Assembly (NCBI GenBank): GCA_030998225.1
Contig: JAPYXD010000308.1
Coordinates: forward strand, 3,544,001 to 3,608,000
Direction: 5' to 3'
DNA from: Diplolepis rosae
Lineage: Eukaryota; Arthropoda; Insecta; Hymenoptera; Diplolepididae
DNA length: 64,000 nt
Shown: positions 43,930 through 55,875 of the stretch, piece by piece
How the letters are laid out: each line of letters begins with the position of its first letter
Numbering within the stretch: the stretch's first letter is position 1
Notes under the pieces: model-generated
What the model was told of the DNA's origin: nothing
Databases searched by the model: none
Seen by the model: the letters and a program-made list of their open reading frames with translations, nothing else
Program-made: the position numbers and the translations under genes

Positions 43930-44849
43930 ATGGATTCATGAGGCCAAGCACGGAGCAGACGCGTCCTGCAGCCCACCAACGGTATTAGCCGCAAGGACTC
44001 TGCCAGTAGTAGGGCTGTCGCCATCAGGATGGCCGCCAAGGGAGCCCTATTGACAGGCGTTTCCCTAGTGATGGGCCTGCCGGGCGCACCCGCCACGACA
44101 ATTGCTCTGCGACCTTCAAGCGCGTGAGGACACAGTGTGGAGCGAAAGCATCAGGGGACCTTGAACAGGTTTCCTGATGCCAAATGAACGAACATGGAGT
44201 AAATGCGGGGGGCCCCTTGACCGGGGTATCGCCCCAAATGCGCATGCGGCGATGGCGCTGAACTTTCCGCGTGCGCTCTTGCGGTCACACCACAATCACA
44301 TGCACAACACCGACACCCACACACACCAGAATGAATCGAATGCTGAGTGAATGGGGCCGCGGCCGGCGCCTGGTGGATATTCTCGATAGACTAGCCAAGG
44401 GAGGAGTAGTAGCCTCTCGACGAGGGTAGGACTGTTGAAGTAATATTGGTAACCGTAAGTCCCTACGGTGTTTGGCCGCTAAGGGCAAAGATCTCGTGAA
44501 ACCACATGTTAAACTGGGAAAACCGCTTACGATCCTACTGCCTGGAGCCAATTTCGGGGTTGAAATCATGCATGCCCGGGCGCAGGAATGAAGGATTACC
44601 TGGTCAATATTTCCTTATATCCGACGCTGCGTAGGATAAATCGCACACCGTCTCGCCTGAAGTCCTGGTCAGGTGTCGGGGTGGACCCGGGACCAGTCGG
44701 GCGATAGGGGTGACGTTAAACCTTTTGCATCATTATGGCGCGGGCCTACCCCGTAACCTTTTCATTAGCTTCACTAAATGTGCCGGTAGGATTGACCATC
44801 CGATAAGCCGCTTCTCGGTTTCTGCACACACAATCACACTATAACAGCA
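43930..44849 (+). other. Probable 5' region of the R1-clade element
   Basis: GC content rises abruptly near 43930 and stays high to 46950, matching the R1-type open frames that follow. The region has no long plus-strand frame, and opposite-strand frames are unsupported. It probably holds the 5' UTR. The exact 5' end is not marked by a recognisable target sequence. Confidence 0.45.
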
Positions 44850-46171
44850 ATCAAGGACTTGGGTGCTTCTCCAGAAGCTGAGGGATGGAAGGACGTCCTT
44901 CAGCTCCTGAGGGAGCAAAACAATAAAATGGAGAAATTGGTCCTGACCAATGACGCTCAGAGCCCTGGCTCTGAGCGTCATCCAGCAGGGTATGCTGAGA
45001 AATAACCCTGGCCATGTTAAGGATAGTGTCAACGAGGCTACAGAGGTGTTGAGCGGAATGCTCAACACCCATAAGTGTCTTCCAGGAAGCGGGGTGGAGT
45101 TCCAGATGAGGCTGGAATCAAACCCCGCCTCAAAAAGGATGTGTATTTTTCGGAGATCGGGCTCTGCGTCTCTGGGAGGTACCCCAAAAAAGCTGACAAA
45201 AGGGGAGAAGAGGGTTGATCCTTCTCCCCCCGAGGGTCGGCTTACCAACAAAGGGAAGGGCGGTACATCGCCATCCTATGCTGCGGCCACAGGAGGCCAA
45301 ATCCCACAGAAGGATGGGGAATGGCAGCTGGTGGATAAAAAGAAAAAAAAAGAGAAAAAGAAGAGAGAAAAAGGAAAGAAAGGTTCCTGTGCCCTCTGCA
45401 CAGGACCCTGAAGAGAAAGGGAAGTTGCCGAGGCGCTCTCCGGCCGCCAGGTCGAGCGACGCTATCAGGGTGTCGGCGAAGGATGGTGAGTCCTACGCAG
45501 AGATCCTGAAAGCTATGAAGGCGAAGGTGAACCCGCAAAATGCAGGAGCGGAGGTCCTTTCCATTCGGAGAACCAGGAGGGAGGAGATCCTCCTAGTCCT
45601 CAGAAGGGGGGGGTGGGGGGGTGACGTCTCGGCCTTTGAGAAGACGCTCGATCAGGCGGTCAGGGTGAAGGCCGAAGGGAAATCTTTGGTCTCAAAGAGG
45701 TCCCTTGAAGTTAGGGACCTCGACGAGACCGTCACAAGGGAAGAGGTTGTTGCCGCGCTATGCATTGCGCTGGGCAAGCCAGACCTCGGGGGTCAGTGCA
45801 GGCTGTACAAGCGCTTCGGCGGTGTGCAGACTGCGGTGGTCCGTTTAACCGAGGCGGACGCTCGGAGCCTGCTCGGGCTCGGTAAGCTAAGGGTGGGGTG
45901 GGTGAACTGCCGCATCCGAGAGCATGACGAGGTTGCCCGATGCTTCAGGTGCCAGGGGTATGGCCATGTTTCGCGTGGCTGCAAGCTTCCAGACAGGAAG
46001 GATGCCTGCTGGAGGTATGGGGGCGCATCGCACGTGGTCAAAGAGTGCAAGGCTTCCCCCTGGTGCCTGACTTGCGCTGATAGGGGCGAAAAAGATGTCG
46101 CCCATGCTTCTGGGAGCGGTTCTTGCCCAATATTTAGGGCGGAACTATGGAAGATGAGAGGTGCGAAGTGA
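44850..46171 (+). pseudogene. R1-clade ORF1 (Gag-like, zinc knuckles), frameshifted
   Basis: ORF1 proteins of R1-type elements coat the RNA. The reading begins around 44850 (ASPEAEGWKDVLQLLREQNN, a coiled-coil-like helix). It breaks at a perfect palindrome at 44952-44983, continues as LRNNPGHVKDSVNEATEVLS, breaks again near 45400 and then runs to 46171 (SYAEILKAMKAKVNPQNAG, RDLDETVTREEVVAAL). Near the end are three zinc motifs: CFRCQGYGHVSRGC, a damaged CWRYGGASHVVKEC lacking the second Cys, and CLTCADRGEKDVAHASGSGSC. A Lys-rich run (45340-45390) precedes the second shift. The stop overlaps ORF2 by 25 bp. Confidence 0.8.
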
Positions 46172-47007
46172 AGTTCCTGCAGCTCAACCTCGGGAGAGGG
46201 AAGGAAGACCAGAACCTTCTGATGCAGACGGCCCAGGAGAGGAGGGCCGATGTGTCGCTCATTAGTGAGCAACACAAATGGTCCGAAAACTCTGCTTGGT
46301 ACCAGGATGTATCAAGGAGGGCTGGGATCCTTGTTAGCAACCCTGGGTTGAGCATCAGGGATTTCGTGGAGACCGACGCGGGGTTCGTTTGGGTAGAGGT
46401 GGCGGGGGTACGCGTGTACAGCTGCTACTTCTCTCCCAGCGATCCTTTCGAGATCAAAATCCTGGAGTTGAGGATCAATGATAGTCTGTGGCGGGCAAAG
46501 CGTTGGTTAGATAGCAGAGGCCTGAAAATGGCCCCTGAAAAGACCGAGGCTTTGCTGGTCACAGACAGGAGATCCTTCAAATATTCGAATATCGCTCTCG
46601 GGGAACATGAAATCGAGTGGAAAAAGAGCATTAAGTACCTGGGAGTGCAGTTGGATCGAAGGCTTAGCTTTGGCGAACACCTGCAGATCGCGACTGCCAA
46701 AGCCATCCAATGTGGGGCCGCCCTGACTCGGCTCATGCCCAACATTGGTGGAGCCAGGGAACCTAAGAGAAGGCTGGTAGCGAGCGTGGTAAATTCGAAG
46801 CTGCTTTATGCAGCTCCGATCTGGACAAGTGCCCTTAACAACCATGCTATCCTGAAGAAGCTATTCTCGGCACAGAGAGGTGTGGTGATGACAATTGTCT
46901 CAGCATACCGAACTGTGTCGACGAGCGCTGTGTTGATCTGGAAGCACTGTTCTGTTGATTCGGTACACATCAAGGAGAGCGAAATTAAATTTAGCTTTAT
47001 TGACTAA
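46147..47007 (+). pseudogene. R1-clade ORF2 with in-frame deletion joining endonuclease to post-RT region
   Basis: The frame starts at 46147, overlapping ORF1, with the endonuclease start VKFLQLNLGRGKEDQNLL, then LISEQHKW and VWVEVAGVRVYSCYFSPSDP. At about 46450 it passes directly, in frame, to IKILELRINDSLWRAKRWLD, which in the family lies after the FADD box. Most of the endonuclease and the whole RT core are missing, yet 286 codons remain open. From 46456 it matches the minus-strand copy at 577-1298. The similarity ends near 46945 and the last 20 residues are unrelated. The product could not reverse transcribe. Confidence 0.85.
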
Positions 47008-47189
47008 TTCAGATTTATAGCACCATCACTAGAAAAACTAGCTTCGTAGTTGAAGAGCTATAAAATTGTATATTTCGTGTTCTCAAATCCAAGCAGAGAA
47101 AAATTTCAATTGAGCCCACGAGAAAAAGAACTTGCCGAGCGCTCAAGAACGGATAAAAGTATTGTCGACTTTCTAGAATCGAAGTAAAA
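47008..47189. other. Short unassigned spacer
   Basis: Nothing recognised between the R1 fragment and the long-TIR element. Confidence 0.4.
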
Positions 47190-50100
47190 AAAAGTTGTAA
47201 AAACTCAAAATAAAAAAATATAAGCTAATAGAGCTTGTCAAAATACAACTTTCACTCCTTAAGTATTTTTTAGTCCAACATGATTATTACCAAAACAAAT
47301 ATATAAAAGGTAAATTTTGAATAAACTAAAGTCAATGTTTCAGAAAACATAAATTGCGATTTCTCGGTAAGTACTGCACGCGATGGATTAAATTTTTTGT
47401 ATTTTTATTCAGTATTCATTACTGATGTCGACTAGTTACTTAAAAGCAATAAATATTATCAACATTTGATAATATTCAATAACAAATCAATACCTGTCAA
47501 TTCTTTGTTTTTCGCAATTGAATGTGAAAATGTGACTAATAAATTTTATTTTTCTGAAAATATGAAGTGACAAAGTTATTTAATTGTATTTAAGGAATTT
47601 TTTCGGAAAATGTCAAATTATTCGTACTGAAAATAGAGAATTAAGAGGGCTCTTAATAAAAAGCGCGCGACACGTGAAGCACTGGAGTTCAGTGATTAAA
47701 CACAATTGCGCAGTTTTCTTAGTTTATTTGGATAAATAAATTAATTAAATTATTCAAGTTTAAACTTCTCCCAGCTCTGAAACCTTATATTAAATGACTT
47801 CTGTATTTAGTAATTAGAAGAAAAAAAAATTTAAGGAAATTTAAACAAAGATGCTAATTTCGAGAAAAAACAAATGAATAGCGAAACAATTGCCCATCGT
47901 AAAACTCTTGTCAGAATATTAGCAGACAATAGTTTCTTGGACTTCAATAACCTTAGACTTTCCATAGTTTTTGAAACCATTAAACTGTTAAAATACCATT
48001 CAAAGTTTAATTGACAATAATGTCTGACGAAATAAGTTCAAAACCTTGCCGAAAACGACAGCAAAGCGAGGTAGCTTGGAAGAAAAATCTAAACAAAAAA
48101 GCCCTAAATGAAGTATTTTGTGATCGTACACATATGCTTTTCCTTCAAGCATTTTTTGGGTCTTTCATTCAAGTGGTCATCATTTGTTGATCATAATAAT
48201 GAAACATTTGAGTGCCATATGAAGTATTGTTGAAAGAAACTACAAAAATTGAAATTATCGAACAAATTATTCAAGAATTTGATGGAAAACTTTGCTTGTG
48301 TGAATAAATATTAAACATTAATTATTCGGATAAATTATGTGATGAATTGATAAATGATAATCTACATAAAACATTACAATAAATAATTGTACAAAACTAC
48401 CTAGACGTTTTGATATTGTAGGGACAAGAATACGTTCCGACTTCTGGGATAACAATTGCCGCGAAACAATTCAACTCTGTGAACTCTCACTGTATTAAGA
48501 ATTGTTTCAACAATAATCCTGTTGAGTTACAACAAAAATTCCATCGTACATTTTGGAAGTATGGAAATTACGATTCGCAGAACGTTATTCTGCATGGATT
48601 GATGACCAAAAAACCTTGAAATGTAACAGGATACGCTCAGAGCAAAGTTGTATTGTGGAAATATGTTTTCCACGATGATGTTCTCAACGTGAACATATGC
48701 CAAAAACTTTTGTTCAATTTGTTAGGTATAGAGAACGGACGATTCGCTACTATACAAAAAAAGTGGTTAATAATGAATCTGTCGAAGATATTTGCGGAAA
48801 AGATGAAAATCACATGGTTCGACTGACCGCAGATGTAAAAAAAGATGATCGACGATCATTGCATGTCAATCCCCTATTCCCAATGTCATTATAAGAGTGA
48901 GAAATCTAAATTGAAATATTTTGATCATCCGGATTTGACATCAACAAAACTGTACACCTTAGTTTTAGAATTTTACATAAAAAAACAAGTTTAGAAAATC
49001 CTCCAATCGATAAATCTACGTACAGTCAGTATTTTAATTATAATTTGAAATATTCTTTTTCACAGCCACGAACTGGCGTTTGCAATTTTTGTTTCAAACA
49101 TGAGAAAAAAAAGAGACTGGTCCTGACTTCGAGCAACGCAAACAAAGCATAAAAGAGTACAAGGATTTGAAGAAAAAAATTTAGTCAAGAAAAACGTATT
49201 GTGCCTTGAATTCGAGTTTGGCCAAAATGTAGCTTTACCGAAAATTCCTGTTTCCGAACAATTTTACAAAAGATTGCTATGGTTGCATGTGTTTAATGTT
49301 CATGTTTTTGGCGACCACAACAGGAGCTATATGTTTTTTTTCAGAAAGAGAATTGAAGAAACGCGCCAATACTGTTTGCAATTTTCTTTTATACGCATTG
49401 AAAAAAAATTAGAGATTAATTATTATAATAGAATATATTTATTTTCGGATGGCTGCGAAGGGCAAAATAAAAATAATTTAATTTTAACTTTTCTGTCGAC
49501 TCTTGCTCAAGAATTGCAAACTGAAATTCAGCACGTGTACCCAGTTCGCAGACATTTGTACTGCTCTTGTGATCGAAATATTACGAAGATATATTCACGA
49601 AAGTCCCAGTAAAGAAATCCAAATGAAATAGTTTTTAGGATGCAAGATTAAGATATTGTTATTAAGGTAGTATTAAATAATGTATTAATAGATATATTGT
49701 GTACAATTGTAAATTATTTTCATTTTCATAATAATAAAATTTGTATACAAAATACAAAACGTCAAATTTAATTTTACGATTAATTGTTTACGAAAAAATT
49801 ATATACAATCGCATGATTCTCAGTAGAAAATTCGCAAATAAACTGCGAAAACCGTGAAATGTGTGTGGCGCGCTTTTTATTAACAACTCTCTCAATTCTC
49901 TATTTTTAGTACAAATAATTTGATATTTTTCGGAAAACTTCCTTAAATACAAATAAATAACTTTGTTGCTTTATAGTTTCCGAAACATAAAATTTATTAG
50001 TCACATTTCCACTTCGAATCGCGAAAAACAAAGAATTCACAGATATTTATTTGTTATTGAATATTATCAAATTTTGATATTTTTTATTGCTTTAAAGTGA

Positions 50101-50346
50101 CTAGTCGACATCAGCAATAAATACTGAATGAAAATGCAAAAAATTTAATCCATTGCGTGCAGTACTTACCGAGAAATCGCAATTTATGTTTTCTGAAACA
50201 TTGATTTTAGTTTATTCAAAATTTACCTTTTATATTTTTCTTTTCGTAATATCATGTTGGACTAAAAAATACTTATAGTATAAAAGTTGTATTTTGAAAA
50301 GCTCTATTAGCTTATATTTTGTTATTTTGAGTTTTTACAACTTTTT
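47190..50346. mobile_element. DNA transposon with 0.48-kb TIRs and a DUF7869-like gene, about 3.16 kb
   Basis: Inverted arms 47190-47672 and 49863-50346 share AAGTTGTAAAAACTCAAAAT, AAGCTAATAGAGCTT, AAATTGCGATTTCTCGGTAA and AAAAAGCGCGC blocks. They enclose the pseudogene 48020-49613. The right end abuts another repeat at 50347. A target duplication is not clear. Long TIRs and single gene fit a complete, once autonomous cut-and-paste element. Confidence 0.75.
48020..49613 (+). pseudogene. DUF7869-like transposon protein, many breaks
   Basis: The N-terminus MSDEISSKPCRKRQQSEVAW starts at 48020. Later pieces lie in shifting frames: YVPTSGITIAAKQFNSVN, IENGRFATIQKKWL, a Cys pair region near 49080 (CNFCFKHEKKK), LLWLHVFNVHVFGDHNRS, then LFSDGCEGQNKNNLILTFL and QHVYPVRRHLYCSCDR. 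The LxSDGCxGQNKN block followed by HxxPVRGHSxxxCDR is the hallmark of a widespread insect transposon-associated family annotated DUF7869 (name from memory). The conserved Asp residues suggest a DDE-type nuclease fold. At least six frameshifts or stops are visible. Confidence 0.65.
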
Positions 50347-51567
50347 ACATTCTCATCATGGATGAGAAGGTATTGGTTTTATGTGAAAAATGACTTTCGA
50401 TATTTTCATCAAATCTTTACGTTTTGAGACCCCCTGAGTCATAAAAAAGGGTTTTTACGAAAGTGTCTGTCTGTCTGTCTGTCTGTCTGTAGTAGGTCGT
50501 GTGCGGCATAACTCTCGATAGAATTATCAGATTGAATTGAGCTTTGATACACTTTATCGGAGCCGAAAAAGTAAGAACAAGTTCGTTAACCAGCCACATC
50601 CAATCAAAATTGACGGATTGAGCACTACTTTTGTGTTTTTGAAAATAATTTTTTTAAAAAATCAAAAAATTCAATACTGGTTTTTGATAGTGCTCATAAA
50701 TCTCTACAAATTATCCTGATAACATTTTTTGATTAAATCAAAATTAGAAATGTCACAGCATATTCAAATTCGAAAAAAGTCAATATCAAAATTCCATTTT
50801 CCAGTTAAATTATACGAGATACGAAAAAACGTTATGATACAATATTATTAAATAAATAAAGACCTACAAATTTGAATTGTAACATTTTTTCATAAGATGC
50901 ATATTTATCTTTTTAATTAAAAAAAAACTATTGAAAATCCAAAATTCAATTTTTTAGCAATAATATTCGAAACACGAAAAAACGTAAGAATACAAAGTTG
51001 TTTGTTTCAAAAAGATCTACAAATTTTGTCTCACACAGTTTCTGATAAAACATATACTTTTCGTTTCAATTCCAAAAAATGCGATTAAAATCCAAAAATT
51101 CCTTTTTTTAGACAAAATATGAGAGATACAAAAAAAAACGTTTAGATGGAAAATTGTTTGCCTAAATGAGGTCTACAAATTCTCATTGAGACATTTCGGG
51201 ACAGGATGTATATTTTACGTTTTGATTATGAATATTAAAAAAATCCGATTTTTTTCACCAAAATATGTGAGATACGAAATAAGCGTTGTTCTGCAAAATC
51301 GTTTCCTTAAATAAAGTCTACGATTGTTTTTCCTTTTTGAGAGATTTGGAAGAAAATAAATTATTTTAATCATGTAATTTATTAAAAAGTTACTGAAATG
51401 TATACAGAAAATCGAGCGCGAAGCGCGAGCGCCATGATGAGAATGTGTTCCTTAAGGCTGATAGAGCCTTAAGTAAATTGAATTTCCTGTTTCACTTAAT
51501 TTCAAAAAGAAATTGAGTGACTTTGAGAAAATGTGTAATTCACATTATCTGTGATATTATTATAAAA
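50347..51567 (-). mobile_element. Second long copy of the env-splitting dispersed repeat
   Basis: It is inverted relative to 14821-16046 and matches it throughout: terminal TTCTCATCATGGATGAGAA hairpin, CTCAGGGGG, the CTGT microsatellite (50467-50492), GTTAACCAGCCACATC, ATACGAAAAAACGTTA, and CTTAAGGCTGATAGAGCCTT at 51454-51473, which forms a further hairpin. No coding capacity. Confidence 0.85.
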
Positions 51568-52509
51568 AATACTGTTTCGAAGGCAAATAAGAGAAGCCAG
51601 TAATTGGTCTAGTAAATACTACGTAAGTACAATTTATTCTTTTCACATAATTTTGAAAGCTGCGTTGCCCATTATTGAATTTCACGTTATATCTGTTTTG
51701 TTTGAAACAAATATTCTTATATCTGTTTTATTTTAAAAAACTTATGTCTGTGCAAGTTACAAGTTTTTTTAAGTGTCGTAAACAGCTGTTTTTTGAATTT
51801 TGTTGAAAAAATATTTTTTTTTAAAAGTTGATCACATTCAAATTTTTGTCTTTTAAGCAATCTTCAAGTATTTAGATTCGCGAATTAAATTTTCATTCAT
51901 GAAAATAACATAAAGGAATGTTTCTATGGCTTTAACTGAAAGAAGGCAATACGATGTGATCAATTTTTCTTTGCGAAAATCCTAAAAACATGTTTTTTGA
52001 ACATTTTCAAGAATTTGTAATTTGCAAAAAAATTAGTTTCATAATTACAAAATTTGTACAGTTGTTCATTATTCAAAACTAAACCTTAAAAACAATTCAC
52101 TATAATAATTTGGCCCAGATGAATTTTTTTTTTAATTTTCCAATATATGAATTTTTATATTTTTGCACAGAATCTAAAAATCTAAAAATATTACTTGAGC
52201 TATGCTTACCACGGCTCACAAATTGTGCGATGGACATTATTATATACAAAAAAATTGGATGTAAGTTTAAATTATTAAAAGCAATACATTGTATTTTTTA
52301 TTTTTCATATTCTTTAGTCTATTCCTTTCCCAAAAAATTTATTTTCGTAATATTGATTCATTTATCTCAAAACATTTATTTAAAAATTTTTATTATGTTG
52401 TAAATTTATTTATAAAACATGAATTATTAATTACTTTTCAACCGTGAATAAAAAATGAATATTACATTTAATTGACACCTGAAAATCATAATAGTTTTCA
52501 CTGTATTTT
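51568..52509. other. Unassigned AT-rich stretch
   Basis: No gene recognised before the LTR at 52510. Confidence 0.4.
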
Positions 52510-52985
52510 TGTCACGTCCTGTGACCATCTCTACTACGTTAATAATGATAATACTTTTTATGTCAATAAATGAATCTGCAATTGTAAAATATGCGGACGC
52601 ACTAGATGTGTAAACGTAAACAAGTTCTAAAAGGAAAAGAGAGGAGTGAGAAACCATGAATAAACATAGTAAAGGTATTGATTTTGATTTTATCGATCTT
52701 GTGTAGTAGTAGCGGATTTTAATAGACGCATGTGCAGTTCAATTATACAAGGCTTTGTCAGTAGGGTGCTAACGCTGTACGAAGAAGAAGAAGAGTAAGA
52801 AGAAGATTGTGGTTCGCGGTATGGCTATAGGCGCATGCGCAGTTCAATTGTTATATTACATCCCTCTGTAGCGCAATACACAACATTGCGCTACTCTTAA
52901 GTGTAGCGAAAAACGAGTTTACGCGCCGGGGGCACATAAAATAAATTAAATAATATAATAAAGGGTAAGTAAACAGGACGTTACA
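52510..52985 (+). repeat. 5' LTR of an errantivirus-like element, 476 bp
   Basis: It opens TGTCACGTCCTGTGACC and closes ACAGGACGTTACA. The first 170 bp and last 45 bp match the LTR at 23931-24572, so both belong to one family. The middle is replaced by a piece of the hairpin MITE family (52677-52941, compare 38354-38616). A primer-binding site follows at 53003, which makes it a 5' LTR. Confidence 0.85.
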
Positions 52986-53002
52986 TACCTTTTTATTATT
53001 TT

Positions 53003-53020
53003 TGGTGCATCGACCGGAAA
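53003..53020 (+). promoter_or_regulatory. Primer-binding site, tRNA-Gly type (two mismatches)
   Basis: TGGTGCATCGACCGGAAA differs at two positions from the copy at 58320, which is complementary to the 3' end of insect tRNA-Gly(GCC) including CCA. It lies 17 bp after the LTR. Confidence 0.75.
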
Positions 53021-53411
53021 AGTTATAAGCCAGCAATGAAAATTGAATCAAATTAAAATAAATTTGAATTAAAAAATTGAATTGAATTATATTAAAATAA
53101 AATCAATTTAAAATAAAACAAAATCGAATTGAATTAAATTGAGATAAAAATGAATGGAATAGAATTAAAATAAAATTATTTGAATTGAAATTGAATTGAA
53201 TTTGAATTAAATTGAAATAAAATTATAATATTACAGTTTAATAATTTATTGAAATTTTATGAAAAATAAAAGAAAATTGGTAATTTTTAAAAAAAATTTC
53301 CATAAAATCAATATTAAGAGAGAGTTTATGCAATAACTGAGCGAATATTCCTTCTCCTATAGTAATAGCACAAATGACAAGTGATACAAATATTGAAATG
53401 AAGATTGTTGC

Positions 53412-54166
53412 CAAACACAAGAAGAGCTCGCAGAATCTTTGGGAGTCATTCAAGCAGCCGGATACATTCAAAAGCAAGGAAATTGGGTTCCACATGGACT
53501 CAAGCCAAGAGACGTTAAAGGCGGTTTTGCATGCCTGGAATGCTGCTGGAACCCCACAAAAAGAAGTGATTTTTGCATCGGATTGTTACTGGTGATGAAA
53601 AATGGATCCATTACGACTACCCCAAGCGCAAAAAATCATATGTGAAACCTGGCCAACCAGCTAAATCAATGGCAAAGACGAATATCCATGGCGCGAAGGT
53701 AATGCTCTGTATTTGGTAGAATCAGAAGGGTGTGCTGTATTATGTGCTGCTAAAACCGGGTGAAACCGTCAATGGAGACCGCTACCGAACACAATCAATC
53801 TGTTTGAAAAGAGCTAGAGCCGAAAAATGCCTGGAATATGCGACTAGACACGAGGCAATAATTTTCCATCATGACAACGATCGGCCCCATGTTGCTATTC
53901 CGGTTGAGAACTATTTGGAAAATAGTCGATGGGAAGTTTCACCCCACCCGCCTTATAGCCCAGACCTTGCCCCTTCTGACTACCATTTGTTCCGGTCGAT
54001 GCAGAACGCCCTTACTGGACTACGTTTCACATCAGAACAGGGAATCAAAAATTGGCTTGATTCATTCTTCGCCGCCAAGCCGGCGCAGTTCTTTTGGGAT
54101 GGAATCCACAAATTGCCAAAAAGATGGGAAAAAGTCATAGCTTCAGATGGGCAATACTTTGAATAA
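53412..54166 (+). pseudogene. Mariner transposase, N-terminally truncated, in the LTR-element leader
   Basis: The frame starts in QTQEELAESLGV and has a short deletion before IQKQGNWVPH-LKPRDVK. It shifts several times (TGDEKWIHYD-type block at about 53590) and is open from 53732 to 54166. FHHDNDRPHVA and PPYSPDLAPSDYHLF give the second and third catalytic Asp 34 residues apart (D34D), then GQYFE ends it. The first 90 or so residues of DNA-binding domain are missing. The 3' inverted repeat probably ends near 54220. It splits the leader between primer site and leader repeats. Confidence 0.85.
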
Positions 54167-54405
54167 TACTATTGTACATGTTTTTCTTAAATAAGCGTTA
54201 AAATTTTGAAAAAGACCGTACGAATTACATTAGAGATGCAATAAATTTTAATTTTATTTTTATTTTAAATTTTAAATTGAATATGTTTTCAAAAAAAAAA
54301 TTTTGAATAAATTAAATTTATTAAATTTTTTTTTTTATAAAAACATACACATCCGACTTTGACGATTATCAAAGTTTTTTAAGTACCTGAATTAAGCAGG
54401 AAATT

Positions 54406-54900
54406 TGTGCTTGAGTCGAGCCTAATTAATTTGGTACTACAACAATTCTGATTTTCAACTATCGTTACTTCTGTAAACACAAGATTACTCAAGATTCTGT
54501 GCTTGAGTCTAGCTTGAATAATTTCTCATTGCTGAAGTACCGAATTGTTGAACACACACAAACAAAAAGGATATAATTTATTTTTTATTGGTTTCAACCC
54601 TGCGATTGAGATTTGTAGAGGACATAATCCCTCACAGCGTAACGAGTCGCTCGAGGAGGATTATATCGAACGAGGGCCAGCGGTAAAACGGACAGCTGTC
54701 CTCAAATTACAGTCTCGAAAGTGGATTTGGGATTAATTTAATAAATTTCATCTTAAAAATTCAATTACTGAAATTTAAAAGATTCATTTGAGGATATAAC
54801 CCCTCATAGCGTAACCAGTCGCTCGAGGAGTGTTATATTGAACAGGGGCTAGCGGTAACACGCTCAGCCATTCTCAAATTAGAATTTTTTTAATCAGGAT
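54406..54900 (+). repeat. Leader repeats of the upstream errantivirus-like element
   Basis: TGTGCTTGAGTCGAGCCTAA (54406) and TGTGCTTGAGTCTAGCTTGA (54498) resemble the leader motif of the element at 58463-58849. A second pair, 172 bp apart, is CTCACAGCGTAACGAGTCGC (54631) and CTCATAGCGTAACCAGTCGC (54803), each followed by CTCGAGGAG and an AGCGGTAA box. Repeats in this position recall the 5' leader insulator array of Drosophila gypsy; that comparison is inference. Confidence 0.6.
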
Positions 54901-55014
54901 TGAAATTTATCCTACACAACTATAAAACAAACAAACAAAAAAAGAAGAAAAAGGGATACTCAAAATAAAATTTATTTTCATTAGTTTCTATCCCTGTAAC
55001 TAAGTTTTGTTTAA

Positions 55015-55768
55015 GGACGTTCTCTTGCCCGTAGATGTGCTCATCCTACTCTATCATAGGTAGTGGAATTACTGTTAAGCTTTCTAACCGAATGAGTTGA
55101 GCACCGTTTATGCGCAAAAGTAACAAAATGTGTCTTTTACGTCGATTTGTGCGATTTGGTAACACCGCTTTCCTGTCTTTCTCATATCGAGTCGAAAGGT
55201 CGAAAGCATATGGTGTGAGAGAGGTTATATTATGAGTTTATTGACAGTTTGTAAATACTAATAAGATGTCTAATAAATTTCGCAACAAAAATGGATTTTT
55301 TATTCCACAAAAATCAGTTGCTCGTAAAAACAAAGCTCGGGAAGCAATGTCAAATGTAAGCGTACGCGCGCGCTGTTGATGCTGTGTTGCCAAGTCACCA
55401 TATTTACTTCAGCAAGCCGGCTAAGAATTTGTGTAACTGCGAGTTTCAACAACCTATATCTCTAAAAGTAGTGTCGGTACACGTATTTTTAATGATGGCA
55501 TATGATTCCTTATAATCTCTAGTATAATATACTAGTTTTCCAAAAAAATCTAAAGAAAATTGTGCTTTTAATGTAAAGAAAGGTATCGCGAAACTGAACT
55601 ACGCCTATCTAACACGTGTTAAGAGATTCAACTTTAGAGCTTAATTTCTCGATTTTAAGTACCGGTCTTGATGCTAATCTTTATACCGCTTTGTAGATCA
55701 TGGTAAAAAGTACTTATTTACGAAGTTTAAAAGAAATCTAAAGAAAAGTGATTTTCAAGAGAACGTCC
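55015..55768 (+). mobile_element. TTAA-flanked element with a 5' exon-like ORF, 754 bp
   Basis: Inverted ends GGACGTTCTCTTG (55015 and, inverted, 55768) are flanked by TTAA (55011-55014, 55769-55772), as for Kolobok or piggyBac. At 55266 MSNKFRNKNGFFIPQKSVAR leads to EAMSN directly followed by GTAAGC, a splice donor. This looks like the first exon of a transposase with the rest deleted. The insertion lies in the leader of the LTR element. Confidence 0.7.
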
Positions 55769-55875
55769 TTAAGTAAATAACTTTCAAAAAAATTTAATCG
55801 TGATATATATATATATATAGACTCGTCACTCGTATTTGAAATTTTATGACATATTTTGTAAGCACTGTATAATAA

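Noticed and set aside
43730..44569. Several minus-strand frames in the GC-rich region
   Set aside because: They are shadows of GC-rich 5' sequence of the R1-clade element, with no recognisable motif.
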